7,641 bases of DNA, taken from positions 1 to 7,641 of the forward strand of contig CALFYS010000008.1 of assembly GCA_937952245.1 (NCBI GenBank). Direction: 5' to 3'. How positions within the stretch are numbered: position 1 is the stretch's first letter; each line of letters begins with the position of its first letter. A program made the position numbers and the translations under genes. Source of the DNA: an uncultured Alphaproteobacteria bacterium. Lineage in GTDB: Bacteria; Pseudomonadota; Alphaproteobacteria; Puniceispirillales; UBA1172. Below the pieces are notes generated by a model. The model searched no databases. It saw only the letters and a program-made list of their open reading frames with translations, and was not told the origin of the DNA. Shown here one piece after another: positions 1 through 5,860 of this stretch.

Positions 1-354
1 GGAAGAATTCACGATGTACCCATTTACGCTGTCCCGGGCAATCCTGTGGCGGCATTTGTCTGTTATCGTTTGCTGGCGGCACCCTTGATGGGCTTGCGCC
101 AAGGCCAGCCGCTTGCCCCATTGCTTAAAATTCCTGCCCCCGCTGATTTCAGCCAGCGTCACCGCAAAGGTCGGGCGGAATATTTACGCGCCCGCATCAC
201 GGATCAAGGCATTGTGTTAAACGGTCGCCCCGGGGCTGGGGTTCTCACATCCTTGACGGGGGCGCATGGATTGGTTGAAATTCCCGCTGATCATGACGAT
301 GTTAAAAAAGGTGATATTCTTCATTTCATTCCGTTTCGGGAGGCTGGATTATGA
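1..354 (+). CDS. moeA: Molybdopterin molybdenumtransferase MoeA, C-terminal part (5' end outside window)
   Basis: MoeA inserts molybdate into adenylylated molybdopterin in the cytoplasm, the last step of molybdenum cofactor assembly. The frame is open from the first base, so this is the final 117 residues of a protein that usually has about 400. Residues 12-18 read PGNPVAA, the conserved MoeA motif in the MoCF-like (domain III) fold. The rest matches the small beta-rich domain IV; its last strands read HGLVEIPADHDDVKKGD and then LHFIPF, the usual MoeA ending. The ATG at 55-60 region is not a start: the frame and the family motif both extend upstream of it. The stop codon TGA overlaps the moaD start (ATGA at 351-354), which indicates translational coupling. 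The family call is firm; a second moeA paralogue elsewhere in the genome cannot be excluded. Confidence 0.93.
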   Translation, partial: GRIHDVPIYAVPGNPVAAFVCYRLLAAPLMGLRQGQPLAPLLKIPAPADFSQRHRKGRAEYLRARITDQGIVLNGRPGAGVLTSLTGAHGLVEIPADHDDVKKGDILHFIPFREAGL

Positions 355-602
355 AGATCATGTATTTCGCGTGGATGCGAGAACATACAAATTGCGCGGA
401 AGAACATTTGGCAAAGCCTGATAATGTTCAGACCGTTGCCGATTTGGTCACCCATCTTAGGCAGAAATCCCCGGGGCATGACAAAGCGCTATCGAATATG
501 GAGGTTGTGCGGGTTGCCGTTAACCTCACCTATTGCCCCCTTGATACGCCAGTGACCGACCAAGATGAAGTCGCCTTCTTCCCCCCTGTCACCGGAGGAT
601 GA
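351..602 (+). CDS. moaD: Molybdopterin synthase sulfur carrier subunit MoaD
   Basis: MoaD is the small, ubiquitin-fold sulfur carrier of molybdopterin synthase. Its C-terminal glycine is adenylylated by MoeB and thiocarboxylated, then inserted into MoaE to deliver sulfur to precursor Z (cPMP). The 83-residue product has the normal family length (about 80). It begins MKIMYFAWMRE, the usual first beta strand, and ends FFPPVTGG with the essential terminal Gly-Gly at residues 82-83. A strong Shine-Dalgarno GGAGG at 339-343 lies 7 nt before the ATG at 351; a second in-frame ATG at 360 is less well placed. It overlaps moeA by 4 nt and ends 1 nt before moaE, so the three genes appear to be one operon. 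No odd features in the protein itself. Confidence 0.95.
   Translation: MKIMYFAWMREHTNCAEEHLAKPDNVQTVADLVTHLRQKSPGHDKALSNMEVVRVAVNLTYCPLDTPVTDQDEVAFFPPVTGG
594..598 (+). promoter_or_regulatory. Ribosome-binding site of moaE inside the last codons of moaD
   Basis: GGAGG lies 5 nt upstream of the ATG at 604. It falls within the two GGA codons that encode the terminal Gly-Gly of MoaD. This fixes the moaE start at 604 rather than the in-frame ATG at 565, which has no such signal and would add 13 non-conserved residues overlapping moaD. Confidence 0.8.
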
Positions 603-603
603 G

Positions 604-1062
604 ATGACGGTCAGAGTTCAAACCGAAGATTTTGATATGGCGGCGGAATATCGCCAATTAAGCACCGCCCCCCAAGGCGAAATCCCCGGGGCGGTGGTGA
701 CCTTCACCGGCCTTGTCCGTGATCTTTATCAAGACAAAACCATCCATGCCATGACGTTAGAACACTACCCAGGCATGACCGAAAAAGAACTCAACCGGAT
801 TTACGACGAGGCCATGGCACGCTGGCCAATCACCAAAGCCACGATTATCCATCGCGTGGGACGTCTTTTGGCAGGCGAGCAAATCGTTTTTGTCGGCTGT
901 GCCTCCCCCCATCGAGAGGCCGCTTTTGAAGCCTGCCATTTCATCATGGATTTTCTGAAAACAGACGCGCCCTTCTGGAAAGCCGAAGAAACCGACGCGG
1001 GCATCTCATGGGTGGATGCCCGGGATACGGATCAAACCGCGCTTAAAAAATGGCAGAAATAG
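604..1062 (+). CDS. moaE: Molybdopterin synthase catalytic subunit MoaE
   Basis: MoaE is the catalytic subunit of the MoaD2-MoaE2 heterotetramer that converts cPMP to molybdopterin by adding two dithiolene sulfurs. From the start at 604 the protein has 152 residues, close to E. coli MoaE. The signature region is intact: SPHREAAFEACHFIMDFLK, then TDAPFWKAEE. Lys119 and Lys126 occupy the positions of the two E. coli active-site lysines, and His103-Arg104 correspond to the conserved substrate-contact pair. GAVVTFTGLVRD at 29-40 is the conserved N-terminal strand-loop. The start is set by the GGAGG at 594-598. Only one base separates the moaD stop from this ATG, consistent with stoichiometric production of the two subunits. 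It is the last gene of the operon and is followed by convergent ilvE. Confidence 0.95.
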   Translation: MTVRVQTEDFDMAAEYRQLSTAPQGEIPGAVVTFTGLVRDLYQDKTIHAMTLEHYPGMTEKELNRIYDEAMARWPITKATIIHRVGRLLAGEQIVFVGCASPHREAAFEACHFIMDFLKTDAPFWKAEETDAGISWVDARDTDQTALKKWQK

Positions 1063-1077
1063 CCAAATGGCAAAATT

Positions 1078-1119
1078 AGCCTAATTGCAGAAAAAGATTG
1101 AGCAGAAGCCGATTAGGCT
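1078..1119. repeat. 8-bp inverted repeat spanning the moaE/ilvE junction
   Basis: AGCCTAAT at 1078-1085 is repeated in inverse orientation as ATTAGGCT at 1112-1119, with a 26-nt intervening segment. The right arm overlaps the ilvE stop codon. It also shares bases with the tighter hairpin at 1105-1121, so the two structures are mutually exclusive in RNA. It is listed as a repeat because neither arm is followed by a clear T tract on the plus strand. Confidence 0.5.
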
Positions 1120-1121
1120 TC
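1105..1121 (-). terminator. Candidate ilvE terminator hairpin with the stop codon in its loop
   Basis: GAAGCC (1105-1110) and GGCTTC (1116-1121) pair perfectly around the 5-nt loop 1111-1115, which contains the ilvE stop codon (TAA on the minus strand, 1115-1113). On the ilvE transcript the stem is followed about 9 nt later by a short U-rich run (TCTTTTTCT). That spacing is longer than in a classical intrinsic terminator, and a terminating ribosome would cover the stem, so function is uncertain. Confidence 0.35.
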
Positions 1122-1994
1122 GCCCCGCACCAATTTAGCGTATTTATCCATCACCGATTGGCAAAGACCGCCGGGGTTGAAACTGTGATCACCAATGCTG
1201 GAAACAGGGGTGACTTCAGCCGCTGTCCCGGTCAGGAAACATTCGGTCACATTGGCCAATTCTTCGGGCATGATATGACGTTCAACAACTTCATACCCCA
1301 TGTCTTGTGCCAATTTCACCACCGTTTGGCGGGTGATGCCATTCAAGAAACAATCGGGCTTCGGCGTATGGATTTTGCCATCGTCCATCAAGAAGAAGAT
1401 ATTCGCGCCTGTGGCCTCCGCGATATAACCGCGGTAATCCAGCATCAGCGCATCGGTATAGCCTTGGCGTTCGGCTTCATGCTTTGACATGGTGCAAATC
1501 ATATAAAGCCCTGCTGCTTTTGAATGAACAGGGGCTGATTCAGGGCTGGGGCGTTTCCAACTGGCCAGACCAAGGCTGATCCCTTTCATTTTCAATTCAG
1601 GGTCAAAATAACTGTCCCATTGCCACGCCGCGATCAACACATGGGTCTTGGAATGCTGGGCGGATACCGCCATCATTTCACTGCCGCGCCATGCCACAGG
1701 GCGGATATACCCATCGGTGATGTTATTGGCTTTCAGCACAGCGTTTTTGGCTTCAAGGATTTCTTCATCCGAATACGGCAATTTGAAATCAAGCAGGCGG
1801 GCTGATTCACGGAACCGTTTGGTATGCCATTCGGATTCGAAAATCGCACCGTTATAAGCGCGCTCACCTTCAAACACGCTGCTTGCATAATGCAACCCGT
1901 GATTCAACACATGGGTCTTGGCATCGCGCCAATCCACCATTTCACCGTTAAACCAGATCGTCCCGTCGCGATCGTCAAAAGGAACAATATCCAT
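1113..1994 (-). CDS. ilvE: Branched-chain amino acid aminotransferase IlvE
   Basis: IlvE is a cytoplasmic fold-type IV PLP enzyme that transfers the amino group between glutamate and the keto acids of leucine, isoleucine and valine. Counting from the start at 1994 (293 residues), the Schiff-base lysine is Lys159 in HSKAAGLYM. Glu193 in YIAEATGANIF corresponds to the glutamate that contacts the PLP ring nitrogen. The phosphate-binding segments LNGITR and GTAAEVTP are also present. The conserved alphaproteobacterial N-terminus DDRDGTIWFNGEMVDWRDA supports a full-length gene. The ATG at 1994 is preferred because GAGGG (2006-2002) lies 7 nt upstream; the ATG at 2000, adding two residues, sits only 1 nt from it. 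A D-amino-acid transaminase or aminodeoxychorismate lyase is unlikely given the length and motifs. The gene converges on moaE and diverges from the MarR gene. Confidence 0.94.
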   Translation of the reverse strand: MDIVPFDDRDGTIWFNGEMVDWRDAKTHVLNHGLHYASSVFEGERAYNGAIFESEWHTKRFRESARLLDFKLPYSDEEILEAKNAVLKANNITDGYIRPVAWRGSEMMAVSAQHSKTHVLIAAWQWDSYFDPELKMKGISLGLASWKRPSPESAPVHSKAAGLYMICTMSKHEAERQGYTDALMLDYRGYIAEATGANIFFLMDDGKIHTPKPDCFLNGITRQTVVKLAQDMGYEVVERHIMPEELANVTECFLTGTAAEVTPVSSIGDHSFNPGGLCQSVMDKYAKLVRGEA

Positions 1995-2010
1995 CAGCAT
2001 GCCCTCAGTT

Positions 2011-2040
2011 TATTGGCCAAATATTTTCGTGAATGGCCAT
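2011..2040. promoter_or_regulatory. Paired 8-bp palindromes in the ilvE leader
   Basis: TTGGCCAA (2013-2020) and ATGGCCAT (2033-2040) are perfect palindromes sharing the TGGCCA core. Their centres are 20 bp apart, close to two helical turns, so they would face the same side of DNA. They lie between the candidate ilvE promoter and the ilvE start. The 10-mer TATTGGCCAA at 2011-2020 recurs at 3473-3482 upstream of the histidine kinase. Operator function is inference only. Confidence 0.3.
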
Positions 2041-2052
2041 GTTAGAAAAATC

Positions 2053-2072
2053 ATTGTCAAATTGAACACAAT
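2053..2072. promoter_or_regulatory. Candidate operator, ATTGT-N10-ACAAT, in the divergent ilvE/petP region
   Basis: Arms ATTGT (2053-2057) and ACAAT (2068-2072) form a 20-bp interrupted palindrome, a size and symmetry common for MarR-family dimer sites. It covers the proposed -10 element of the ilvE promoter (2061-2066) and lies 18 bp before the petP start codon. It could therefore serve autoregulation, ilvE control, or both. The binding protein is not shown by the sequence. Confidence 0.3.
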
Positions 2073-2089
2073 ACTTCAAGATAAGTCAA
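2061..2089 (-). promoter_or_regulatory. Candidate sigma-70-type promoter for ilvE
   Basis: On the minus strand TTGACT (2089-2084, five of six matches to TTGACA) is followed after 17 nt by TTCAAT (2066-2061, four of six matches to TATAAT). Transcription would start near 2054 and give a leader of about 60 nt. A perfect TTGACA at 2060-2055 has no acceptable -10 partner at 16-18 nt. The promoter overlaps the region just upstream of the petP start. Confidence 0.35.
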
Positions 2090-2090
2090 C

Positions 2091-2639
2091 ATGGCTGACA
2101 TAAAATTATCACCAAACCCTCTGATCTTAAGAGAGGATGTTTTAAGAAAGAGCATTGAGCAAATGTTCTTTGCTTATCGTGACTTCACGGGTGAGGCCGA
2201 TGCCATCTTGGCGGAACAAGATATGGGGCGGGCGCATCACCGCGTGATTTATTTTGTTGGGCGCAATCCTGATATTATGGTCAGCGACCTTCTGAATATT
2301 TTGAACATCACCAAACAATCCTTGTCGCGGGTTTTATCGCGGCTGGTGGATGATGGTTATATTCGCTCCACCCCCGGCCCTGTTGATAAAAGGCAACGCC
2401 TGTTATCCCTCACCGACAAGGGCGTGGCGCTTGAACGTGAATTAACCCGGGTTCAAATGGCGCGGTTCAGCCGTGCCTATAAACAAGCTGGGGTGGATTC
2501 AGTCGATGGATTCTTGCGGGTGCTGAGCCATATGACCGATGACAGCAGCCATACCAGCACCCCCGCCAGCAATAACGATCAAATCAGGGGCAATGGGTTG
2601 GCGGCAAAGCAGGCCAAAGGCGCCAAAGGGGAAGGTTAA
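2091..2639 (+). CDS. petP: MarR-family winged-helix regulator, PetP-like
   Basis: This is a cytoplasmic DNA-binding regulator of the MarR type, expected to act as a homodimer. In the 182-residue product, residues 13-45 form the N-terminal dimerisation helix (IEQMFFAYRDFTGEAD). GRAHHRVIYFVGRNP at 46-60 follows, then the helix-turn-helix at about 63-91 (VSDLLNILNITKQSLSRVLS and the following residues), and the wing at 93-111 (TPGPVDKRQRLLSLTDKG). The AYRDFT and GRAHHR segments match what I recall of alphaproteobacterial PetP, which also precedes petR. The tail after about residue 150 is polar and low-complexity, unlikely to be folded. No strong Shine-Dalgarno precedes the ATG at 2091. The gene is divergent from ilvE and 4 nt upstream of the response regulator, so co-transcribed. 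Family call firm; the PetP name is moderately supported. Confidence 0.85.
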   Translation: MADIKLSPNPLILREDVLRKSIEQMFFAYRDFTGEADAILAEQDMGRAHHRVIYFVGRNPDIMVSDLLNILNITKQSLSRVLSRLVDDGYIRSTPGPVDKRQRLLSLTDKGVALERELTRVQMARFSRAYKQAGVDSVDGFLRVLSHMTDDSSHTSTPASNNDQIRGNGLAAKQAKGAKGEG

Positions 2640-2643
2640 TCCC

Positions 2644-3417
2644 ATGGCCACTGATCTGGATCAATCTAATGATATTGCCCTTGGGAAAGACACCCCACCC
2701 AAAGCTCATATCCTGATTATTGATGATGATGATAAACTGCGCCAGTTGATCAGCCGTTTTTTGATCGACCAAGGTCACCGTATCACCGAAGCCGCCAGCG
2801 CCGAAGAAGCACGGGAACGGTTAAACGGCATGATCTTTGATTGCCTTGTGGTGGATATTATGATGCCCGGCGAATCCGGCCTTGATCTGGTTCGTGACCT
2901 GAAATCGAAAATGCCTGAAATGCCGTGTTTGATGCTGACCGCCATGGGGGAGCCTGGGCATCGTCTTCATGGGCTGGAAATTGGCGCTGACGATTACATG
3001 ACCAAACCTTTTGAGCCTTTGGAATTGGCCTTAAGGCTGAAAAATATTCTGGCACGTCAGCAAGCCGCCCTCGCCCAAACGCCGCCATCTTCATCATTAT
3101 CATCAGCCCCAGAACAATCGGTGCATTTCGGCCCTCATGTCTTTGATCGTGATCGCCAGCAACTCACCACACGGGGGCAACGCCAGCATTTGACCACCGC
3201 CGAAAAAGACTTGCTCCGGTGTTTTTGCGATCGGCCACAGGAAATATTATCAAGAGAAGAACTCTCTGCTATGCTTGGGGGCAAGATGGAAGGTCGCAGT
3301 ATTGATGTGGCGGTGGCGCGGTTGCGCCGCAAGATTGAACCCAGCCCCAGCAAACCGATCTATCTCTTGACGGTGCGCGGACGCGGCTGGTCGCTGGAAA
3401 CCGACACGCCATATTGA
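2644..3417 (+). CDS. petR: OmpR-family response regulator, PetR-like
   Basis: This is a two-component transcription factor: a receiver domain at residues 21-138 and an OmpR/PhoB winged-helix DNA-binding domain at about 160-252, joined by a Ser/Pro/Ala-rich linker (140-158). Receiver landmarks are complete: acidic pocket Asp27-Asp28 in LIIDDDD, phospho-acceptor Asp71 in VVDIMMPGESG, Thr99 in LMLTA, and Lys121 in KPFEP. The recognition helix and wing are seen in RSIDVAVARLRRKIE and YLLTVRGRGWSL, typical of the OmpR subgroup. The start at 2644 is chosen because GAAGG at 2631-2635 lies 8 nt upstream. An in-frame ATG at 2539 would add 35 Pro/Ala/Lys-rich residues buried in the MarR gene. The order MarR-OmpR matches petP-petR of Rhodobacter, where PetR is required for cytochrome bc1 expression. 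Targets here are unknown. Confidence 0.9.
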   Translation: MATDLDQSNDIALGKDTPPKAHILIIDDDDKLRQLISRFLIDQGHRITEAASAEEARERLNGMIFDCLVVDIMMPGESGLDLVRDLKSKMPEMPCLMLTAMGEPGHRLHGLEIGADDYMTKPFEPLELALRLKNILARQQAALAQTPPSSSLSSAPEQSVHFGPHVFDRDRQQLTTRGQRQHLTTAEKDLLRCFCDRPQEILSREELSAMLGGKMEGRSIDVAVARLRRKIEPSPSKPIYLLTVRGRGWSLETDTPY

Positions 3418-3525
3418 TGCCACCAACGCGCGTTATGTCATTGTTTTAATAAAGGCGATATAGTTATGGGTATATTGGCCAACATCATCACTTAGGGTTG
3501 CAACAAAAGGCTGGCAAAGAAAATA
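3418..3525. promoter_or_regulatory. 108-bp intergenic region between regulator and kinase, with TATTGGCCAA copy
   Basis: The gap is long compared with the 4-nt petP-petR junction, so the kinase may have its own promoter; I see no convincing -35/-10 pair. TATTGGCCAA at 3473-3482 exactly repeats the 10-mer at 2011-2020 in the ilvE leader. No stem-loop with a T tract is visible, so read-through from petR remains likely. Confidence 0.3.
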
Positions 3526-4830
3526 ATGAAATCCTTAATGCCCAAACGATTATTCACCCGCCTTTTGGTGATCGTCATGGTTCCCATGGTGATCGTGCAG
3601 GTGGTGACAATTCTGGTGTTTTATGAACGCCATTGGGATACCGTGACCCGCTATATGGCGACCAATTTAACCGCTGATTTGACCGTGGTGATTGACCAAT
3701 ACGCCGCCAATCAAACCCCCGAACAATTTGAAGCCACCCGCCTTTACGCGTGGCGGTATTTCTTTTTTGACCTGTCGTGGAAAGATGGCGGTATCCTTGA
3801 TCAGGAAACAGCCCTGCAACCCAGCAATTATGCGGGCAATACCTTGCAAAAAACACTGGCCAGCAAATTATCTTACCCCCATCGGCTTGATCTCAATCAC
3901 AGCAACGACCGACTGGCGGTTGATGTGCAATTTCCTGATGGCGTGATGACCATCACCGCTGACCGCAAACGTGTGTTCAGCTCAACCTCGCTTTTGGTGA
4001 TTCTTTGGTCGGTGAGCACCTCCATCTTATTCTTTGGCATTGCGGTGATGTTTATCAGAGGCCAAGTGCGCCCGATCATCCGTCTGGCAAAAGCCGCCCG
4101 CGCCTTGGGGTTAGGACGGCCATCTCCTGATTATAAACTGGCTGGCGCGCAAGAAGTCCGCTTAGCGGGGCAAGCCTTTCAAGCCATGCGGCAACGCATC
4201 CAACGGCAATTGGTGGAACGAACTGAAATGCTGGCCGGGGTTTCCCATGATCTCCGCACGCCGCTCACCCGCATGAAATTGCAATTGGAATTCATGCCCG
4301 ATGGCGCTGAAAAAAATGGCATCAAAGATGACATCCTTGAGATGGAAAGCATGATCAATGATTACATCAATTTCGCCAGCAATGCCGTGATGGAAGAGAT
4401 GGTCGATGTTGATTTGCGCCAGTTGATCCATGACAGCATCGCCAGTTTTGGCCTTCAAAAAGACCAATTGCACTTCACCAACCCTGATGCCTCAATCGCT
4501 TCCATTCCCTTGCGCCAGCGCAGCATCAGGCGCGCCGTGGACAACCTGATCAGCAACGCCATTCGCCATGCCGATCATTGCCAGATCAGCACCACCATGG
4601 ATCAAGAACAAATCCAAATTATCATTGATGATGATGGCCCGGGCATCCCCAAAGATCAGCGTATCGCTGTCATCAGGCCATTTGTTCAATTTGAAAAATC
4701 ACCAGAAAACAAAGGCGCAGGCCTAGGCCTGTCCATCGCCCATGACGCGGCCATCAGCCATGGCGGCAATTTATTGCTGGGCGAATCCCCCATGGGCGGG
4801 TTGCGGGTCAGGTTGCAACTGCCCATCTGA
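3526..4830 (+). CDS. EnvZ-like membrane sensor histidine kinase
   Basis: This 434-residue sensor kinase is probably the partner of the adjacent response regulator. Domains in order: a short cytoplasmic start rich in Lys/Arg, TM1 at about 11-33, a periplasmic segment of about 120 residues (34-153), TM2 at about 154-177, a HAMP linker (about 178-230, starting RGQVRPIIRLAKAA), a HisKA dimerisation domain with phospho-acceptor His241 in AGVSHDLRTPLTRMKL, and a HATPase domain. The N box is seen in RAVDNLISNAIRHA (Asn340, Asn344), the G1 box in DDDGPGIP (368-375), the F-box region in RPFVQFE (384-390) and the G2 box in GAGLGLSIA (397-405). The AGVSHDLRTPLTR motif is characteristic of the EnvZ group. 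AAAGA at 3516-3520 is a weak ribosome-binding site 5 nt before the ATG; an alternative ATG lies at 3538. All catalytic motifs are intact. The periplasmic segment has no sensor domain that I recognise, so the signal is unknown. Confidence 0.9.
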   Translation: MKSLMPKRLFTRLLVIVMVPMVIVQVVTILVFYERHWDTVTRYMATNLTADLTVVIDQYAANQTPEQFEATRLYAWRYFFFDLSWKDGGILDQETALQPSNYAGNTLQKTLASKLSYPHRLDLNHSNDRLAVDVQFPDGVMTITADRKRVFSSTSLLVILWSVSTSILFFGIAVMFIRGQVRPIIRLAKAARALGLGRPSPDYKLAGAQEVRLAGQAFQAMRQRIQRQLVERTEMLAGVSHDLRTPLTRMKLQLEFMPDGAEKNGIKDDILEMESMINDYINFASNAVMEEMVDVDLRQLIHDSIASFGLQKDQLHFTNPDASIASIPLRQRSIRRAVDNLISNAIRHADHCQISTTMDQEQIQIIIDDDGPGIPKDQRIAVIRPFVQFEKSPENKGAGLGLSIAHDAAISHGGNLLLGESPMGGLRVRLQLPI

Positions 4831-4859
4831 TGGATTGATGTGATTTGAAACCGTCAGGC

Positions 4860-5192
4860 TTAATGCATCCGCGCGCCATTCGGCACAGGATGGTCAAGCC
4901 CCATCAGCACCACATGGCCATTTTCATCCGCCGCACCAAGGGTCAACACTTCTGACATGAACGGCCCGATTTGACGCGGCGGGAAGTTCACAACCGCCAT
5001 CACTTGCCGCCCCAACAGATCATCCTTGCCATAATGATGGGTGATTTGAGCCGATGATTTTTTCACCCCAATCTCATCCCCAAAATCAATGGTCAGTTTC
5101 CACGCGGGCTTTCGGGCTTCAGGGAAGTCATCCACTTGGGTGATCGTGCCGGCACGAATATCGACTTTCATAAAATCATCAAATTCAATCAT
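4860..5192 (-). CDS. csaA: CsaA-like tRNA-binding-domain protein
   Basis: This is a single-domain OB-fold protein of the tRNA-binding (EMAP/ARC1-like) family. Bacillus subtilis CsaA, the same length at 110 residues, is a homodimer with chaperone-like and tRNA-binding activity proposed to be linked to protein export. Conserved segments are VDIRAGTI (10-17), FPEARKPAWKLTIDFG (23-38), KKSSAQITHHY (44-54), AVVNFPPRQIGPFMSEVL (66-83) and HPVPNGARM (101-109). These match CsaA closely across the whole length and exclude a fragment of methionyl- or phenylalanyl-tRNA synthetase. The start ATG at 5192 overlaps the end of the upstream COQ9-like gene by 8 nt, so translation is probably coupled. The gene is last in the minus-strand operon and converges on the histidine kinase with a 29-bp gap in which I see no terminator. 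Confidence 0.92.
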   Translation of the reverse strand: MIEFDDFMKVDIRAGTITQVDDFPEARKPAWKLTIDFGDEIGVKKSSAQITHHYGKDDLLGRQVMAVVNFPPRQIGPFMSEVLTLGAADENGHVVLMGLDHPVPNGARMH

Positions 5193-5817
5193 GGTCTTGG
5201 GTCTTATCTGTTGTTGGTTTTGGGATAATCATTAATGTCGAAGCGAGGCTTTCAGCCTGTTTAAGGCGTTGATCCAAGGTGCGGATCGTCACCGCGAGAT
5301 CCGCCGTGTCATCTTGGAACCATTCGCGCTGGCATGATAGCGCCACGCCAGAAAGACCTTTGACTTGCAGCATTCCCATTAGGCCGGATGTATCCACCCC
5401 CGCAAGGTTGAGCAATGTCTTCGATGCGATATTCAACCGCGTCACCATCATGGTCGCCAGCAATGGGTTCAACACCGAGGCTTTGTTCAAGGCTTTGATC
5501 ACCGCTTTATGAGGGGCGTAAGCTTCATATCGGGCAATCAGGCCTTCTAGGATTTTTTCACGGGGGCTGGCATCTTGGTCTTCGGCAAAATCTTCAGCCA
5601 ATTGCGCCATCACTTTATCGTCAAGGTCACGCAGGCCTTGATCCGCCGCCATCATCATATCCGGGAAAAGACGGCGCACCACCGCCACATCATGACCTGA
5701 ATGTTGCGCCAGAAGATTGGCATCAATCGCCGCGTAATCATGATCATGCAATGCCATAATCATGGCCGCGCCAATATCAACCCTAATCTGATCCAACTGA
5801 TCTTTTGACGATGCCAT
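5185..5817 (-). CDS. COQ9-family protein (TetR-like fold, ubiquinone biosynthesis)
   Basis: COQ9 proteins are lipid-binding proteins of TetR-like fold that assist hydroxylation steps in ubiquinone synthesis. This 210-residue product is mainly helical. Residues about 7-60 resemble a degenerate TetR helix-turn-helix (IDANLLAQHSG, then VVRRLFP). The C-terminal part carries the COQ9 signature: GLSGVALSCQREWFQDDTAD at 154-173, then LAVTIRTLDQRLKQAE, with Trp166, Asp169-Asp170, Asp173, Thr177 and the LDxxL motif at the expected spacing. The start at 5817 is chosen because GAAGG (5831-5827) lies 9 nt upstream and the gene then begins 43 nt after proC; the in-frame ATG at 5898 would overlap the proC end. 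The polar tail (about 200-210) overlaps csaA. An ordinary TetR repressor is the main alternative, but the C-terminal motif argues for COQ9. Confidence 0.75.
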   Translation of the reverse strand: MASSKDQLDQIRVDIGAAMIMALHDHDYAAIDANLLAQHSGHDVAVVRRLFPDMMMAADQGLRDLDDKVMAQLAEDFAEDQDASPREKILEGLIARYEAYAPHKAVIKALNKASVLNPLLATMMVTRLNIASKTLLNLAGVDTSGLMGMLQVKGLSGVALSCQREWFQDDTADLAVTIRTLDQRLKQAESLASTLMIIPKPTTDKTQDHD

Positions 5818-5833
5818 ATCAATCACCCTTCTC

Positions 5834-5846
5834 TCTCTACTAGAGA
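5834..5846. repeat. Short inverted repeat in the proC/COQ9 gap
   Basis: TCTCTA-C-TAGAGA is a 13-bp odd-length palindrome in the 43-nt gap, immediately upstream of the COQ9-like gene's ribosome-binding site. In RNA it could form a 5-bp stem with a 3-nt loop. It has no T tract, so it is not a terminator. It may be chance or a weak mRNA-stability element. Confidence 0.3.
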
Positions 5847-5860
5847 TAGGATGATTTATG

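Noticed and set aside
565..603. Upstream in-frame ATG for moaE at 565
   Set aside because: It adds 13 residues with no family similarity inside moaD, while the ATG at 604 has GGAGG at 5 nt and gives a protein numbering that matches E. coli MoaE catalytic residues.
1098..1487. Plus-strand open frame of 129 codons opposite ilvE
   Set aside because: It is antisense to a clearly conserved aminotransferase and has no recognisable domain; the same holds for other frames opposite the kinase, proC and the YbjN-like gene.
2539..2643. Longer response regulator starting at 2539
   Set aside because: The extra 35 residues lie wholly over the MarR tail in another frame and are low-complexity; the ATG at 2644 has a good ribosome-binding site.
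4831..4859. Terminator between the histidine kinase and csaA
   Set aside because: The 29-bp convergent gap shows no stem-loop followed by a T run on either strand.
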